Origin: Deltaproteobacteria bacterium | GTDB taxonomy: Bacteria; Desulfobacterota; GWC2-55-46 | Length of the DNA stretch: 52,811 nucleotides | Direction: 5' to 3' | Assembly: GCA_020846435.1 (NCBI GenBank) | Contig: JADLDY010000005.1 | Location: forward strand, 1-52,811 | In this document: one piece after another, positions 8,711 through 16,660 of the stretch | How positions within the stretch are numbered: the stretch's first letter is position 1 | Layout of the letters: each line of letters starts with the position of its first letter | Translations under genes and position numbers: made by a program | Notes under the pieces: generated by a model | What the model was told of the DNA's origin: nothing | The model's database searches: none | The model's input: only the letters and a program-made list of their open reading frames with translations

Positions 8711-8833
8711 TCACGGTACTTTATAGCTCGCCTCGTCAGGCGGCTGCGGCGGGGCCTTTTTCCCGCAGGCTACCGCGCCAAGAGAGATAAACGAAAGGAG
8801 CAGGACAAGGCAGACAAGACTCCTGGCTTTCAT
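8711..8833 (-). CDS. Small lipoprotein (LptM/YifL type)
   Basis: This 40-residue protein has a short basic n-region, a hydrophobic stretch and a lipobox GAVAC followed by GKKAPPQPP, the layout of the LptM (YifL) lipoproteins found beside dap genes. In E. coli LptM helps LptD assembly; that role here is only inferred from layout and position. The ATG at 8833 shares one base with the argH stop (TGATG), so it is coupled to argH. Confidence 0.75.
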   Translation of the reverse strand: MKARSLVCLVLLLSFISLGAVACGKKAPPQPPDEASYKVP

Positions 8834-10221
8834 CAGCAGCAACCCCCTGACATCTCCTTTTTCACTGCCTTGAGCCTCTTCTTGACGGTCTCGAGTGCAG
8901 TGCCGCCGTAGACCTTCCTTGTGTTTAGCGAGCGTTTGATGGAGACCGCCGCTTTTATGTCCTTGCCGAATACCGGAGAGAGAGCCTTCCACTCATCAAA
9001 CGTGAGCATGTCGAGGGTCTTGCCCTTTTCAATGCAATAGCCTACTGCCTTGCCCGCGACCTCATGGGCCTGCCTGAAAGGGACGCCGCGGCTGGCCAGA
9101 TAATCGGCCGCGTCGGTCGCGTTCAAAAACCCGGTTTCGGTGGCGCGGAGCATCTTGTCTTTGTTGACCTTCATGGTCCTGAGCATCGGGCCGTAGACGC
9201 TGAGTATGGCCTTTATGGTGTCGACCGTATCGAAGAGAGGCTCTTTGTCCTCCTGCATGTCCTTGTTATAGGCAAGTGGAAGCGCCTTCATCGTCGTAAG
9301 GAGCGAGATGAGGTTGCCGTAGACGCGGCCTGATTTGCCCCTGGCGAGCTCGGCTATGTCAGGGTTCTTCTTCTGCGGCATTATCGAAGAGCCGGTAGAG
9401 AAGGCGTCTGACAGTTCAACGAAGCCGAACTCCTGCGAGCTCCAGAGTATTATCTCCTCCGAGAGCCTTGAGAAGTGGACCATCATAATGGATGCGGCCG
9501 AGAGGAACTCTATTATGAAGTCCCTGTCGCTCACTGAATCGAGGCTGTTCTCAGTGACCCTGGAAAAGCCTATTAGCCCGGCAGTGTAATGGCGGTCGAG
9601 CTTATACGGGCTTCCGGCAAGGGCGCCCGCGCCAAGCGGCATCTCGTCCATCCTGTCGAGGCAGTCGATGAGCCGGCCAGCGTCCCGCACGAACATCTCG
9701 TAATACGCGAGGAGATGGTGGGACAAAAGTACTGGCTGTGCCCTCTGCAGATGGGTGTAGCCGGGCATGATGACATCCATGTTGACTTCAGCGACATCGA
9801 CAAGGGCCTGTCTGAAACCGTGCAGCAGGTGTATTATCTCGAATATCTGGTCCTTGAGGAAAAGCCTTATGTCGAGCGCGACCTGGTCGTTCCTCGACCT
9901 CCCGGTGTGGAGCTTTCCGCCGAGGGCGCCTATCTTTTCGGTTAGCCTCGACTCGACGGCCATGTGGATGTCTTCCATGGCGGCCGTGAACTCGATCTTG
10001 CCCGCGTCGATCTCCTTTTCAACGGATTTGAGGCCATTGATTATCTTTTTGGCCTCTTTATCGCTGAGTATGCCGGCCTTCTTAAGCGTCATTGCGTGGG
10101 CTATGGAGCCGAGTATGTCAAACTTGTAGAGCCTCTTGTCAAAGGAGATAGAAGCGTTCATCTCCTCGACGAGCTTGTTGGTAGCTTCCTTGAATCTGCC
10201 TGACCAGGCTTTGTGCTTCAT
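8833..10221 (-). CDS. argH: Argininosuccinate lyase
   Basis: ArgH splits argininosuccinate to arginine and fumarate in the last step of arginine synthesis. The 462 residues fit the family. The superfamily signature GSSIMPQKKNPD is intact, as are the N-terminal WSGRF segment, HTGRSRND and the GYTHLQRAQP segment. It is the first gene of the minus-strand argH-lptM-lysA-dapF-dapA-dapB run. Confidence 0.97.
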   Translation of the reverse strand: MKHKAWSGRFKEATNKLVEEMNASISFDKRLYKFDILGSIAHAMTLKKAGILSDKEAKKIINGLKSVEKEIDAGKIEFTAAMEDIHMAVESRLTEKIGALGGKLHTGRSRNDQVALDIRLFLKDQIFEIIHLLHGFRQALVDVAEVNMDVIMPGYTHLQRAQPVLLSHHLLAYYEMFVRDAGRLIDCLDRMDEMPLGAGALAGSPYKLDRHYTAGLIGFSRVTENSLDSVSDRDFIIEFLSAASIMMVHFSRLSEEIILWSSQEFGFVELSDAFSTGSSIMPQKKNPDIAELARGKSGRVYGNLISLLTTMKALPLAYNKDMQEDKEPLFDTVDTIKAILSVYGPMLRTMKVNKDKMLRATETGFLNATDAADYLASRGVPFRQAHEVAGKAVGYCIEKGKTLDMLTFDEWKALSPVFGKDIKAAVSIKRSLNTRKVYGGTALETVKKRLKAVKKEMSGGCC

Positions 10222-10299
10222 TTTAAGATCGCCTTTACGCTGGATTGTTTAGCGTGCCCTTTAAAAATTAATTATTTTTCTGAGGTCGAGACTTACGTG

Positions 10300-10327
10300 A
10301 AAATAAAAAGCGCAGCATATATGACAA
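10300..10327 (-). promoter_or_regulatory. Candidate sigma70 promoter for argH
   Basis: On the minus strand TTGTCA (10327-10322) is followed after 16 bases by TATTTT (10305-10300), about 80 bases before the argH ATG, in an AT-rich gap (10222-10382) with no other visible feature. Confidence 0.45.
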
Positions 10328-10382
10328 TATGTGAGTATTTCTATTTTTGCCCTAACGAAGAGATCAGGAAAAAGAATAATTT

Positions 10383-11324
10383 TTACTTCTTCAACTTCTC
10401 GATGATGGCCCAGTAAAGGAGCGGCACCATTATCTCATGATGTCCTGTGAGACGAAAGCCCTTGCCAGAGCCGCCCATCGTGGGCCTTCTTACGACATTA
10501 GTAAGAGGCCTGTAATGCTGTATGAAGTCCATGTTGACGGTCGAGAAGTTCTTCACATCATGTCCGAGGTTCCTGACGAGCGTCAGAGCCTTTAAAAAGA
10601 CCTCCGGGATTATCACGGCAGAGCCGATGTTTACGAAGATGCCTTCGGCGAGCGTCGAGACGACAGAAGAAAATATCCTGAAGTCGGTGAGGGAAGCCGC
10701 CCCTGTGGCGGCCCCGTCCATCTGCGGGTGTATGTGGATGATGTCGGTGCCTATGGCGACATGGACCGTTATCGGTATACCGAGCCTCGCGCCCGCGGCG
10801 ATTATGCTCCTGTCCTTATAGGGGAAGCGCGAAGCACAAATCATCTCGCCGACGGCGCGGCCAAGCCCCTTTTGAGGGCCGTTCTTTTTTATCGCCCTGT
10901 TGAGAAACTTTCCGGTCTCTTCGGCCATGCCGAAGGCTCCAGAGCCAAGCTCCGCGTCGACATCCTCTGATGTGCACCCTGCGAACGCGCTCTCAAAGTC
11001 GTGCACGACGCACGCGCCGTTCATGGCGATAGAGGTTATGACGCCCCTTTCCATTAAATCTATTATGAGGGGTGCGAGCCCGACCTTTATGACATGGGCG
11101 CCCATGCCGAGGGCGATCGTCCTGCCCTTCCCGTGGGCCGCTGCTATCAAAGCGGCGACAGCCTTCAAGTCTTTGGCCGCGAGGATATCGGGAAGGCACG
11201 ACAGAAAGTCGGAGAAAGAGCCGTCTTCCGGCAGGCGCGAGAAGTCATCCACGCTTACTTTGCTCTTTCTGTCCTTTATCGAGTATGTCTTGAGGCCTCT
11301 GGAAGAGATTGGCTTGAATTTCAT
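10383..11324 (-). CDS. Deoxyhypusine synthase-like protein
   Basis: The 313-residue protein has family features of deoxyhypusine synthases: a Rossmann-like segment with MNGACVVHDFE, SEDVDAELGSGAFGMAEETG, and GTDIIHIHPQMDGAATG. Bacteria lack hypusinated eIF5A, and bacterial relatives often act on other polyamine substrates or are uncharacterised. I do not see the canonical active-site lysine context of eukaryotic enzymes near the C-terminus; that region reads GGSGKGFRLTGHHE. The substrate is therefore open. It lies 11 bases behind gmhA and is probably cotranscribed. Confidence 0.75.
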   Translation of the reverse strand: MKFKPISSRGLKTYSIKDRKSKVSVDDFSRLPEDGSFSDFLSCLPDILAAKDLKAVAALIAAAHGKGRTIALGMGAHVIKVGLAPLIIDLMERGVITSIAMNGACVVHDFESAFAGCTSEDVDAELGSGAFGMAEETGKFLNRAIKKNGPQKGLGRAVGEMICASRFPYKDRSIIAAGARLGIPITVHVAIGTDIIHIHPQMDGAATGAASLTDFRIFSSVVSTLAEGIFVNIGSAVIIPEVFLKALTLVRNLGHDVKNFSTVNMDFIQHYRPLTNVVRRPTMGGSGKGFRLTGHHEIMVPLLYWAIIEKLKK

Positions 11325-11335
11325 CCTATGGTCCC

Positions 11336-11920
11336 TTAAGCCTTCTGGAAGAGGATGGAGTCGACGAGCTCGCAGACGACATGACAGAAGGTTATGTGCA
11401 CTTCCTGTATCCTCGCCGTTTTTCTTGCCTCAACATTGACGAGGACATCGCCCTTTGAAGATAGCAGGCCGCCGCCCTTGCCGGTGAGGATTATCACCTT
11501 CATCCCGATGCTCTCCGCCTCTTCGAGAGCCTTCAATATGTTCCGGGAGTTGCCGCTCGTCGTGATGGCGAGGAAGACATCATCCGGCTTTCCGAGGGCT
11601 CTCAATTGCTTTGAGAATATAAGGTCAAAGGAGTAGTCGTTGCCTATGCTCGTCAGGTTCGACGAATCGGTCGTAAGAGCGATGGCGGGCAGAGGCGGCC
11701 TTTCGATCTCGAACCTGTTCACGAACTCGGCGGCGAGGTGCTGCGCGTCGGCCGCTGAGCCGCCGTTGCCCGCTATGAGTAGCTTGCCGCCCTTCTTGAA
11801 CGAATCGACGATGAGCTCCGCTGATTTCACCACCAGGGAGAGGTTCTCAGGGGTCATGAAAGCCTGCTTCGCGCTTATGCTCTCAGAGAACGACCTTGCG
11901 ACTATATCTTCATTTTTCAT
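11336..11920 (-). CDS. gmhA: Sedoheptulose-7-phosphate isomerase (SIS domain)
   Basis: GmhA makes D-glycero-D-manno-heptose 7-phosphate, the first step to the heptose of lipopolysaccharide. The 194-residue protein matches the family length and has the phosphosugar-binding GNGGSAADAQHLAAEF, a TTSGNS motif and a Gln-x-x-His segment near the C-terminus (QEVHITFCH). It fits the Gram-negative envelope implied elsewhere in the window. It is the first gene of a pair with the deoxyhypusine-synthase-like gene. Confidence 0.9.
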   Translation of the reverse strand: MKNEDIVARSFSESISAKQAFMTPENLSLVVKSAELIVDSFKKGGKLLIAGNGGSAADAQHLAAEFVNRFEIERPPLPAIALTTDSSNLTSIGNDYSFDLIFSKQLRALGKPDDVFLAITTSGNSRNILKALEEAESIGMKVIILTGKGGGLLSSKGDVLVNVEARKTARIQEVHITFCHVVCELVDSILFQKA

Positions 11921-11950
11921 GCGTTTACCAAGCCCTGAAATCTTTTGAAA

Positions 11951-11979
11951 ATAATATCTTCTGCGTTTAGTGGAGTCAA
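11951..11979 (-). promoter_or_regulatory. Sigma70 promoter of gmhA
   Basis: On the minus strand TTGACT (11979-11974), a 17-base spacer and TATTAT (11956-11951) precede the gmhA ATG by about 30 bases. Confidence 0.7.
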
Positions 11980-12038
11980 GGGAATTAAAGGATTTTTTGA
12001 CAGGCTCAAAGGAGATTTTCGTGAATGAATACCGGATA

Positions 12039-12071
12039 GAAGAAAAGAGGCGGCCCAGGGAGGGGCCGCCT
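12039..12071 (-). terminator. Intrinsic terminator of the M29 aminopeptidase gene
   Basis: AGGCGGCC (12048-12055) pairs with GGCCGCCT (12064-12071). On the minus strand the stem is followed by CTTTTCTTC. It lies downstream of the aminopeptidase stop, after the repeat element. Confidence 0.7.
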
Positions 12072-12102
12072 GAAAAAATGCCGAAAAACTCTAAATCAGT
12101 TA

Positions 12103-12223
12103 AGATCGCTCAAAAAGCACCATATGCAAGGCGTCGAGGAGCGAGAAATGAGGCATACGCTTCTTGTACGCCGCAATAACGAGCGACGCTGACAACGACG
12201 CAGATGGACTTTTTGTGCAGCCT
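12103..12223 (+). repeat. Terminal-inverted-repeat element, copy 2
   Basis: This 121-bp element runs from AGATCGCTCAAAAAG to CTTTTTGTGCAGCCT. It contains AAGGCGTCGAGGAGCGAG, a central hairpin around GCATACGCTTCTTGTACGCC, and CAGATGGACTTTTT. Its last bases include the stop codon of the aminopeptidase gene on the other strand. Confidence 0.8.
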
Positions 12224-13292
12224 ATATCAAGAACTTGCCGTTCTTCTGGATGGCCTTGCCGTCGAGATATATGGCACCGCCCTTGCGCAGGTCCTTTATC
12301 ATGTCCCAGTGTATGGCTGACACATTCTTCCCGCCAGCGCTCTCGTACGACCTGCCTACCGCGAGGTGGACCGTGCCGCCTATCTTCTCATCGAACAATA
12401 TGTCCTTGGTAAACTTCTGTATGCCGTAGTTGACGCCGACCCCGAGCTCGCCGAGATAGCGGCCGCCCTTGTCGGTGTCGAGCATGGCCAGAAGGAAGTC
12501 CTCGTTCTTGTCGGCGTGCGCCTCCACGACCTTGCCGGCCTTGAAACGAAGTCGTATGCCGGTCACTTCCCTGCCCTGATAGATGGCGGGCATCTCGTAA
12601 TAGATGTAGCCTTCGGCGGAATTTTCCACCGGCGACATGAATACCTCGCCGTCAGGCATGTTCCGCTCGCCGAAACAGGGAATAGCCTTCCTGCCCTTGA
12701 CGCTCAAGCGCAGGTCGGTGTCCTTGCCGACTATGCGCACTTCGCTTGCCTTGTCGAGCGCGGCCTTAAGCTTCATCTCCTTCTGCTTGACCTTCATCCA
12801 GTCTATGTTCGTGGCGTTATAGAGGAAGTCCTCATACTCCTCGAGGCTCATGTCAGCCTCCTGCGCGAGGGAATGGGTCGGATAATTGCACAGTATCCAC
12901 CTCTTCCTGTTCACTATCTCTTCGCTTATGGGGCGAAGGACCTTGCTCCTTTCGCCTACTACTTTCGGGTCGACATTAGAGAGCGCCTTTTTGTTGGCCG
13001 AGGCGCGGATATTGACGAAGCAGTCGATGTTTTTTGCCTCGAAGTGCTTGGCCTCAGGGAAGAAGGCTATCTGCTTCGGGGTCGCCATGTCGTAGAATAT
13101 GTTAGCCGTCTCCTCGAAGCCTATGCTGGTGAAGGGGTGGGCTCCGGCCTTCATCACCTCTTTGTAGACCTCCAGGACGAGCGGCTTTGAGAGCTCTGTT
13201 GACGAGGCTATGAGGACAGTCTCGTCCTTTTTGACCCTCAACGAGTGCTTAACGAGTATGGAAGCAAGCTTTTTGACGCGCGGGTCGGACAT
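12222..13292 (-). CDS. M29-family metal aminopeptidase (AmpS/PepS type)
   Basis: The 356-residue cytoplasmic enzyme removes N-terminal residues from peptides using a two-metal centre. Family metal-ligand regions are visible: NMPDGEVF, LGELGVGVN, EKIGGTVHLAVGRSY and SAIHWDMI. CCGGAGG precedes the ATG. The final codons read Phe-Leu-Ile then TAG, and the TAG lies inside the flanking repeat element, so the repeat may have set the present C-terminus. It is monocistronic, between a terminator and an upstream hairpin. Confidence 0.92.
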   Translation of the reverse strand: MSDPRVKKLASILVKHSLRVKKDETVLIASSTELSKPLVLEVYKEVMKAGAHPFTSIGFEETANIFYDMATPKQIAFFPEAKHFEAKNIDCFVNIRASANKKALSNVDPKVVGERSKVLRPISEEIVNRKRWILCNYPTHSLAQEADMSLEEYEDFLYNATNIDWMKVKQKEMKLKAALDKASEVRIVGKDTDLRLSVKGRKAIPCFGERNMPDGEVFMSPVENSAEGYIYYEMPAIYQGREVTGIRLRFKAGKVVEAHADKNEDFLLAMLDTDKGGRYLGELGVGVNYGIQKFTKDILFDEKIGGTVHLAVGRSYESAGGKNVSAIHWDMIKDLRKGGAIYLDGKAIQKNGKFLI

Positions 13293-13331
13293 GTAAACCT
13301 CCGGATGTATATTGTATGGGCTTTCCGGCCG

Positions 13332-13340
13332 AGTATACCA
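13332..13340 (-). promoter_or_regulatory. Extended -10 promoter of the aminopeptidase gene
   Basis: TGGTATACT on the minus strand is an extended -10 element 40 bases upstream of the ATG. No clear -35 box is seen. Confidence 0.45.
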
Positions 13341-13341
13341 G

Positions 13342-13372
13342 AAAACCGGCCAAAAAAAGAAGCCGGTTTCAG
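13342..13372 (-). terminator. Weak hairpin behind the 85-residue gene
   Basis: On the minus strand AAACCGGC and GCCGGTTT flank a T-rich 11-base loop and are followed by TCTGG. It could end the NFACT/radical-SAM transcript, but the T-tract is poor. Confidence 0.35.
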
Positions 13373-13626
13373 CTCAAATTATATTTTTCGATAAGAAGAC
13401 GCTTGAGCCTCGGCCCGTAGATCATGTCAAAGACTTCGCTCTTGCCGGGAAATAGCCTGAGCGCCAGATCCCGCAGGGCGGCCAGATGCTGCCGGGCCTC
13501 TTCGATATCCATCTCGCTCTGTATTATAAGAATGGAAGTGAAATCGACCATCTGACGGAGGTGCCTTATCTTCCTGTCCTCTTCCGTTATCTCCTCAGGC
13601 GTAGGCCCCTTTCGCTCAACTGTCAC
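13369..13626 (-). CDS. Conserved-looking small protein of unknown function
   Basis: I do not recognise this 85-residue protein. It is predicted to be mostly helical and charged, with a Glu/Arg-rich N-terminal third and an acidic-amphipathic middle (SEMDIEEARQHLAALRD). I chose GTG at 13626 because AAGGAGG sits six bases upstream; an ATG at 13677 would overlap the radical-SAM gene by 62 bases with no ribosome binding site. It overlaps the upstream gene by 11 bases, so it is probably cotranslated with it. Confidence 0.65.
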   Translation of the reverse strand: MTVERKGPTPEEITEEDRKIRHLRQMVDFTSILIIQSEMDIEEARQHLAALRDLALRLFPGKSEVFDMIYGPRLKRLLIEKYNLS

Positions 13627-14554
13627 AGGCGTCCTCCTTACGCGTATACTTCGCGCCCTGAAAAGTTTTTTTCTCATTCATGAGGCCGACTATCCTGTCG
13701 ATTATCCTGAATTTGCCGCCCCCCCACTTCGGAGCGACTATGTAGCGAAGCGGCGCATCTCCTGAGAGCCTGTGCACTACAACCTCAGGGGGAAGGACTT
13801 CAAGGCATTCGACGACTATGTCCGCGTATTCGTCGAGGGTGCGAGTCTTCACCTCGCCCTTAAGCCAGGCCTCTTCCATCCTCGTACCCTTCAACACCTG
13901 CAGCTGATGGAATTTTATCCCCCAGACAGGGAGGGACGCGATGAACCTCATCGTATCGATGACATCCGCCCTTTCCTCGCCGGGAAGCCCTATTATGGCG
14001 TGGGCGCAGATGTCTATACCTGAGGCGGCGGCACGAATGACAGCGTCCCTGAATTCAGCCGCCGTGTGCCCCCTATTGACCCTTTCAAGGGTCGCGTCAT
14101 TGGCTGACTGAAGCCCGAGCTCGACCCACAAGGGCCTCTCTTTTTTTATCTCGCTCAACAGGGCGAGAACATCATCTCCGAGACAGTCCGGCCTCGTCGA
14201 TACGGCCACGCAGGCGACCTCAGGGATGAGAGCGGCGCGAAAGAGTTTTTCAAGCTCCTCTAAAGGCGCGTGCGTGCTTGTGTTCACCTGAAAATAAGCT
14301 ATGAACTTCCCGGCCTTGTGCCGGCCCCTGACATAGGCGATGCCCTCATCGAGCTGACTTTTGACATCTGTCCCGGTTGCGAGAGCCTTTGGAAGGAGGG
14401 CCGAGGAAACGCAGTAGTCGCACCCGCCAACGCCCTTTGTGCCATCCCTGTTGGGACAAGAGAGACCCGTGTCGACGGTGACCTTGTAGACCCTGCACCC
14501 GAAGCGGTCTTTGAGGTATTGGGAAAGGGGATTATAGAGCTTGGGAGTTGTCAT
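13616..14554 (-). CDS. TIGR01212-family radical SAM protein (YhcC type)
   Basis: The 312-residue protein has the unusual long cluster motif of this family: a cysteine in GLSCPNRDG, then CDYC about ten residues on, spanning GTKGVGGCDYC. Later segments such as STRPDCLGDDVL, VELGLQSAND and GLPGEERAD are typical of the radical SAM barrel. The family is widespread but its reaction is, to my knowledge, not established. It lies in a minus-strand run downstream of a NFACT gene. Confidence 0.88.
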   Translation of the reverse strand: MTTPKLYNPLSQYLKDRFGCRVYKVTVDTGLSCPNRDGTKGVGGCDYCVSSALLPKALATGTDVKSQLDEGIAYVRGRHKAGKFIAYFQVNTSTHAPLEELEKLFRAALIPEVACVAVSTRPDCLGDDVLALLSEIKKERPLWVELGLQSANDATLERVNRGHTAAEFRDAVIRAAASGIDICAHAIIGLPGEERADVIDTMRFIASLPVWGIKFHQLQVLKGTRMEEAWLKGEVKTRTLDEYADIVVECLEVLPPEVVVHRLSGDAPLRYIVAPKWGGGKFRIIDRIVGLMNEKKTFQGAKYTRKEDACDS

Positions 14555-14609
14555 ATCGTGTCTTTGCGGAAGGAAGTCTCGACTTTCTGTTGGCTCGCAA
14601 GCAGCCTGA

Positions 14610-15080
14610 TTAGTGCAGCGCCCCTGTCCTTCTCACCAGCTCAGCTGCCCATGAAGAGAGCTTCTCTTCTCCCCTGAATATGAAGCCCCGGCTCATGTAG
14701 TGGTTCTCGCTCACCTTCCTCAAATACTCTATCCCTGAGACCTTGCCGTCCTCGGACGATATGGTCGATATTATAGAGTCGTCGACGACCACGAACAGGC
14801 CGTTGAGCTTCCCCAGCGCCGGGTTCTCGGCCCGCCAGGCCGTAAAATCCCTGCTCTCCTCGAACGGAACTATCTCGTAGTCGTTTTTAATGTCAACGTT
14901 GCCGGAGGGCTGGATAAGAGTCATCACGCCGCGGTTGCGCCAGACCATCGCCTCATGCGTTATCCTCGCGCTCCCCTCGACAGGCACAGCCGCGCCGTTC
15001 TGGCCGGTGTACTCGCCGCTTACCGCCCATATTCCTTCTTCAAAAAGAAAGGTATGCCTTATTCTCAAGGCCGCCTCCAT
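14610..15080 (-). CDS. Hypothetical protein, function unknown
   Basis: I do not recognise this 156-residue protein. It has no signal peptide or membrane segment, is rich in short beta-type stretches in its first two thirds and helical near the end. It starts nine bases after the NFACT gene stop, so it is in the same operon. The ATG at 15080 has only a weak purine stretch before it; a TTG four codons later has GGAGG upstream and is an alternative start. Confidence 0.6.
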   Translation of the reverse strand: MEAALRIRHTFLFEEGIWAVSGEYTGQNGAAVPVEGSARITHEAMVWRNRGVMTLIQPSGNVDIKNDYEIVPFEESRDFTAWRAENPALGKLNGLFVVVDDSIISTISSEDGKVSGIEYLRKVSENHYMSRGFIFRGEEKLSSWAAELVRRTGALH

Positions 15081-15089
15081 CCGTCTTTT

Positions 15090-16538
15090 TTACCGGTCAT
15101 CGCCAGCCCCCTTTGGCACCCCTGGCCTCACGACCACAGACTTATACTCTTTTACAGTGACCATGCCGGGCTTGGCGCCTTTGGGCTTCTTTACATTCTT
15201 CGCTTCCGTGTATATCACCTCGGCCTTGCCTGATTCCTTTAATTTGCTGTAAAAGGCCGCGATCGAAGCGGCCTCCTCGATGGTCTTCACTGTCAGAGCC
15301 TGCTTTTTCCCGGCGACCTTTATAAGGGCGTGAGAGCCGGGAGAGCCCTTCACATGAAACCAGATGTCCTCGCCTGAGGCGTACTTCGAGAGGAGCTGGT
15401 CGTTTCCGAGCCCGCTTCTGCCGCAGAGTATCTCAAAGCCCTCGGAAGAGACAAACCTCCTTATTGGCTCAGCCTTCTCCTGCGCTTTAACGGCCCTTGT
15501 CTCTGTTTCTTTCAAATATCCGCCTTTGACAAGCTCTTCTCTAATGTCGGAGAGCGCGGCCTTATCCTCCGCCGCCTCCCACTCGTACTTGAGCGACTCG
15601 ACATATTCAAGCTCCGCCTTTACATCAGGCAATCTCTTGTCAAGGAGATTGATGGCTGTCTTTGACTTTCTGGCCCGCTTGAACAGGCGCTCCACATTCT
15701 CCTGCGGGCTCAGCAACACGTCGAGGCTGACCAACACATCTTCAGGCGGGTCTTTGGAGTAATCTGTCGCCTCGACCTCTTTCATGCCTTTTTTCATCTT
15801 GTGAAAGACTGTTGTCAGGAGCTCTCCTTTTTTATAGAAGCTCAAACCCTCTTCAGCTTTTTTCCTATCGCCTTCGAGGTTGGAAAGCTTCCTTAAAAGC
15901 TTCTTTTCGCTCTCGTTTATGACTTTCTTCAGGGCCGCCTTTTCCCTGGCAAACTCTTCGCCTTCGACAAGGGCTGAATAATGTCTGTCAGCCGCGCTGT
16001 TCCAGCTCTCGCCCTCTTCCTTTACTATATGTTCTTCTTCTCTTGCGCCATGGGCCGCAGGAAGAGCCCCAAGCTTCTCTCCCGGAACAACCGGCCTCGC
16101 TGACTCGGGGCCGAAGAACCTCAAGGCGTCAAGGACGATGCCATTATCATCGACGAGTATGATGTTGCTCGATTTGCCCGTAAGCTCGGCAACGAGCCTC
16201 ATCTTGAGGATATCCTCCCCGTCCTTTTTGGCAAGCTCTATCACGGCTATGCGCTCAAAACCGGTTTGCGCCACGCCCTCTATCCTGGCGTTCGTTATCC
16301 TGCTCCTCAAAAAGGCGCAAAAACGCAAGGGAGAAGGCGGGTTCGGGTAGCTTCTGTCCGTGAGGTGGAGCCTCGGGAGGCTGTGGCGGGCAGATACCAG
16401 AAGCTTCAGATCCCTTCCCCGTATGAATATCCTTAATATAAGAGTCCTGTCATCCGACTGGTGGATCTTCGAGACAACGCCGCCACTGAGCTCGTCGTTG
16501 AGCTCGGCCGCTATCACTTTGAGGAGCGAAGGGTTCAT
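15090..16538 (-). CDS. NFACT-family protein (RqcH/FbpA-like)
   Basis: NFACT proteins bind stalled 50S subunits; the RqcH members add alanine tails to trapped nascent chains. This 482-residue protein has the N-terminal NFACT-N domain (about 1-180), a long coiled coil (about 200-340) and the C-terminal NFACT-R domain (about 370-470) with DIWFHVKGSPGSHALI. The Asp-Arg pair needed for tailing in known RqcH proteins reads Glu-Arg here (E95-R96 in GFERIAV), so tailing is uncertain. It is shorter than B. subtilis RqcH (about 570 residues). There is no ribosome binding site; a TATAAT lies eight bases before the ATG. Confidence 0.88.
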   Translation of the reverse strand: MNPSLLKVIAAELNDELSGGVVSKIHQSDDRTLILRIFIRGRDLKLLVSARHSLPRLHLTDRSYPNPPSPLRFCAFLRSRITNARIEGVAQTGFERIAVIELAKKDGEDILKMRLVAELTGKSSNIILVDDNGIVLDALRFFGPESARPVVPGEKLGALPAAHGAREEEHIVKEEGESWNSAADRHYSALVEGEEFAREKAALKKVINESEKKLLRKLSNLEGDRKKAEEGLSFYKKGELLTTVFHKMKKGMKEVEATDYSKDPPEDVLVSLDVLLSPQENVERLFKRARKSKTAINLLDKRLPDVKAELEYVESLKYEWEAAEDKAALSDIREELVKGGYLKETETRAVKAQEKAEPIRRFVSSEGFEILCGRSGLGNDQLLSKYASGEDIWFHVKGSPGSHALIKVAGKKQALTVKTIEEAASIAAFYSKLKESGKAEVIYTEAKNVKKPKGAKPGMVTVKEYKSVVVRPGVPKGAGDDR

Positions 16539-16546
16539 AAGAGGAG

Positions 16547-16555
16547 ATTATACCA
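16547..16555 (-). promoter_or_regulatory. Extended -10 promoter of the NFACT gene, predicted leaderless transcript
   Basis: TGGTATAAT on the minus strand is a consensus extended -10. It ends eight bases before the ATG, and the gap is CTCCTCTT with no Shine-Dalgarno sequence. Transcription should start at or within two bases of the start codon. Confidence 0.65.
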
Positions 16556-16624
16556 TCAGGGCAGAACGGAATTTACAAAAATCCGCCCCTTTGGCGGCAC
16601 TGGATACTGTATACAACAACCAGC

Positions 16625-16654
16625 TTGACAAGCAAGTAGCAGTTGTTATATTAT
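16625..16654 (+). promoter_or_regulatory. Sigma70 promoter of the NrfD respiratory operon
   Basis: TTGACA (16625-16630) is followed after 18 bases by TATTAT (16649-16654); TATATT at 16647 with a 16-base spacer is equally good. It lies 155 bases before the first gene. Confidence 0.75.
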
Positions 16655-16660
16655 TAACAA
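16643..16660 (+). promoter_or_regulatory. Rex-like operator overlapping the -10 box
   Basis: TTGTTATATTATTAACAA is an 18-base inverted repeat. It matches the Rex operator TTGTTAA-N4-TTAACAA at 13 of 14 defined positions. It covers the -10 box, so a bound redox repressor would block transcription. A further AACAAC half-site lies at 16615-16620. Confidence 0.6.

Noticed and set aside
11970-12179. A 69-codon plus-strand frame between gmhA and the aminopeptidase
   Set aside because: It runs through a terminator and a repeat element, so it is not coding.
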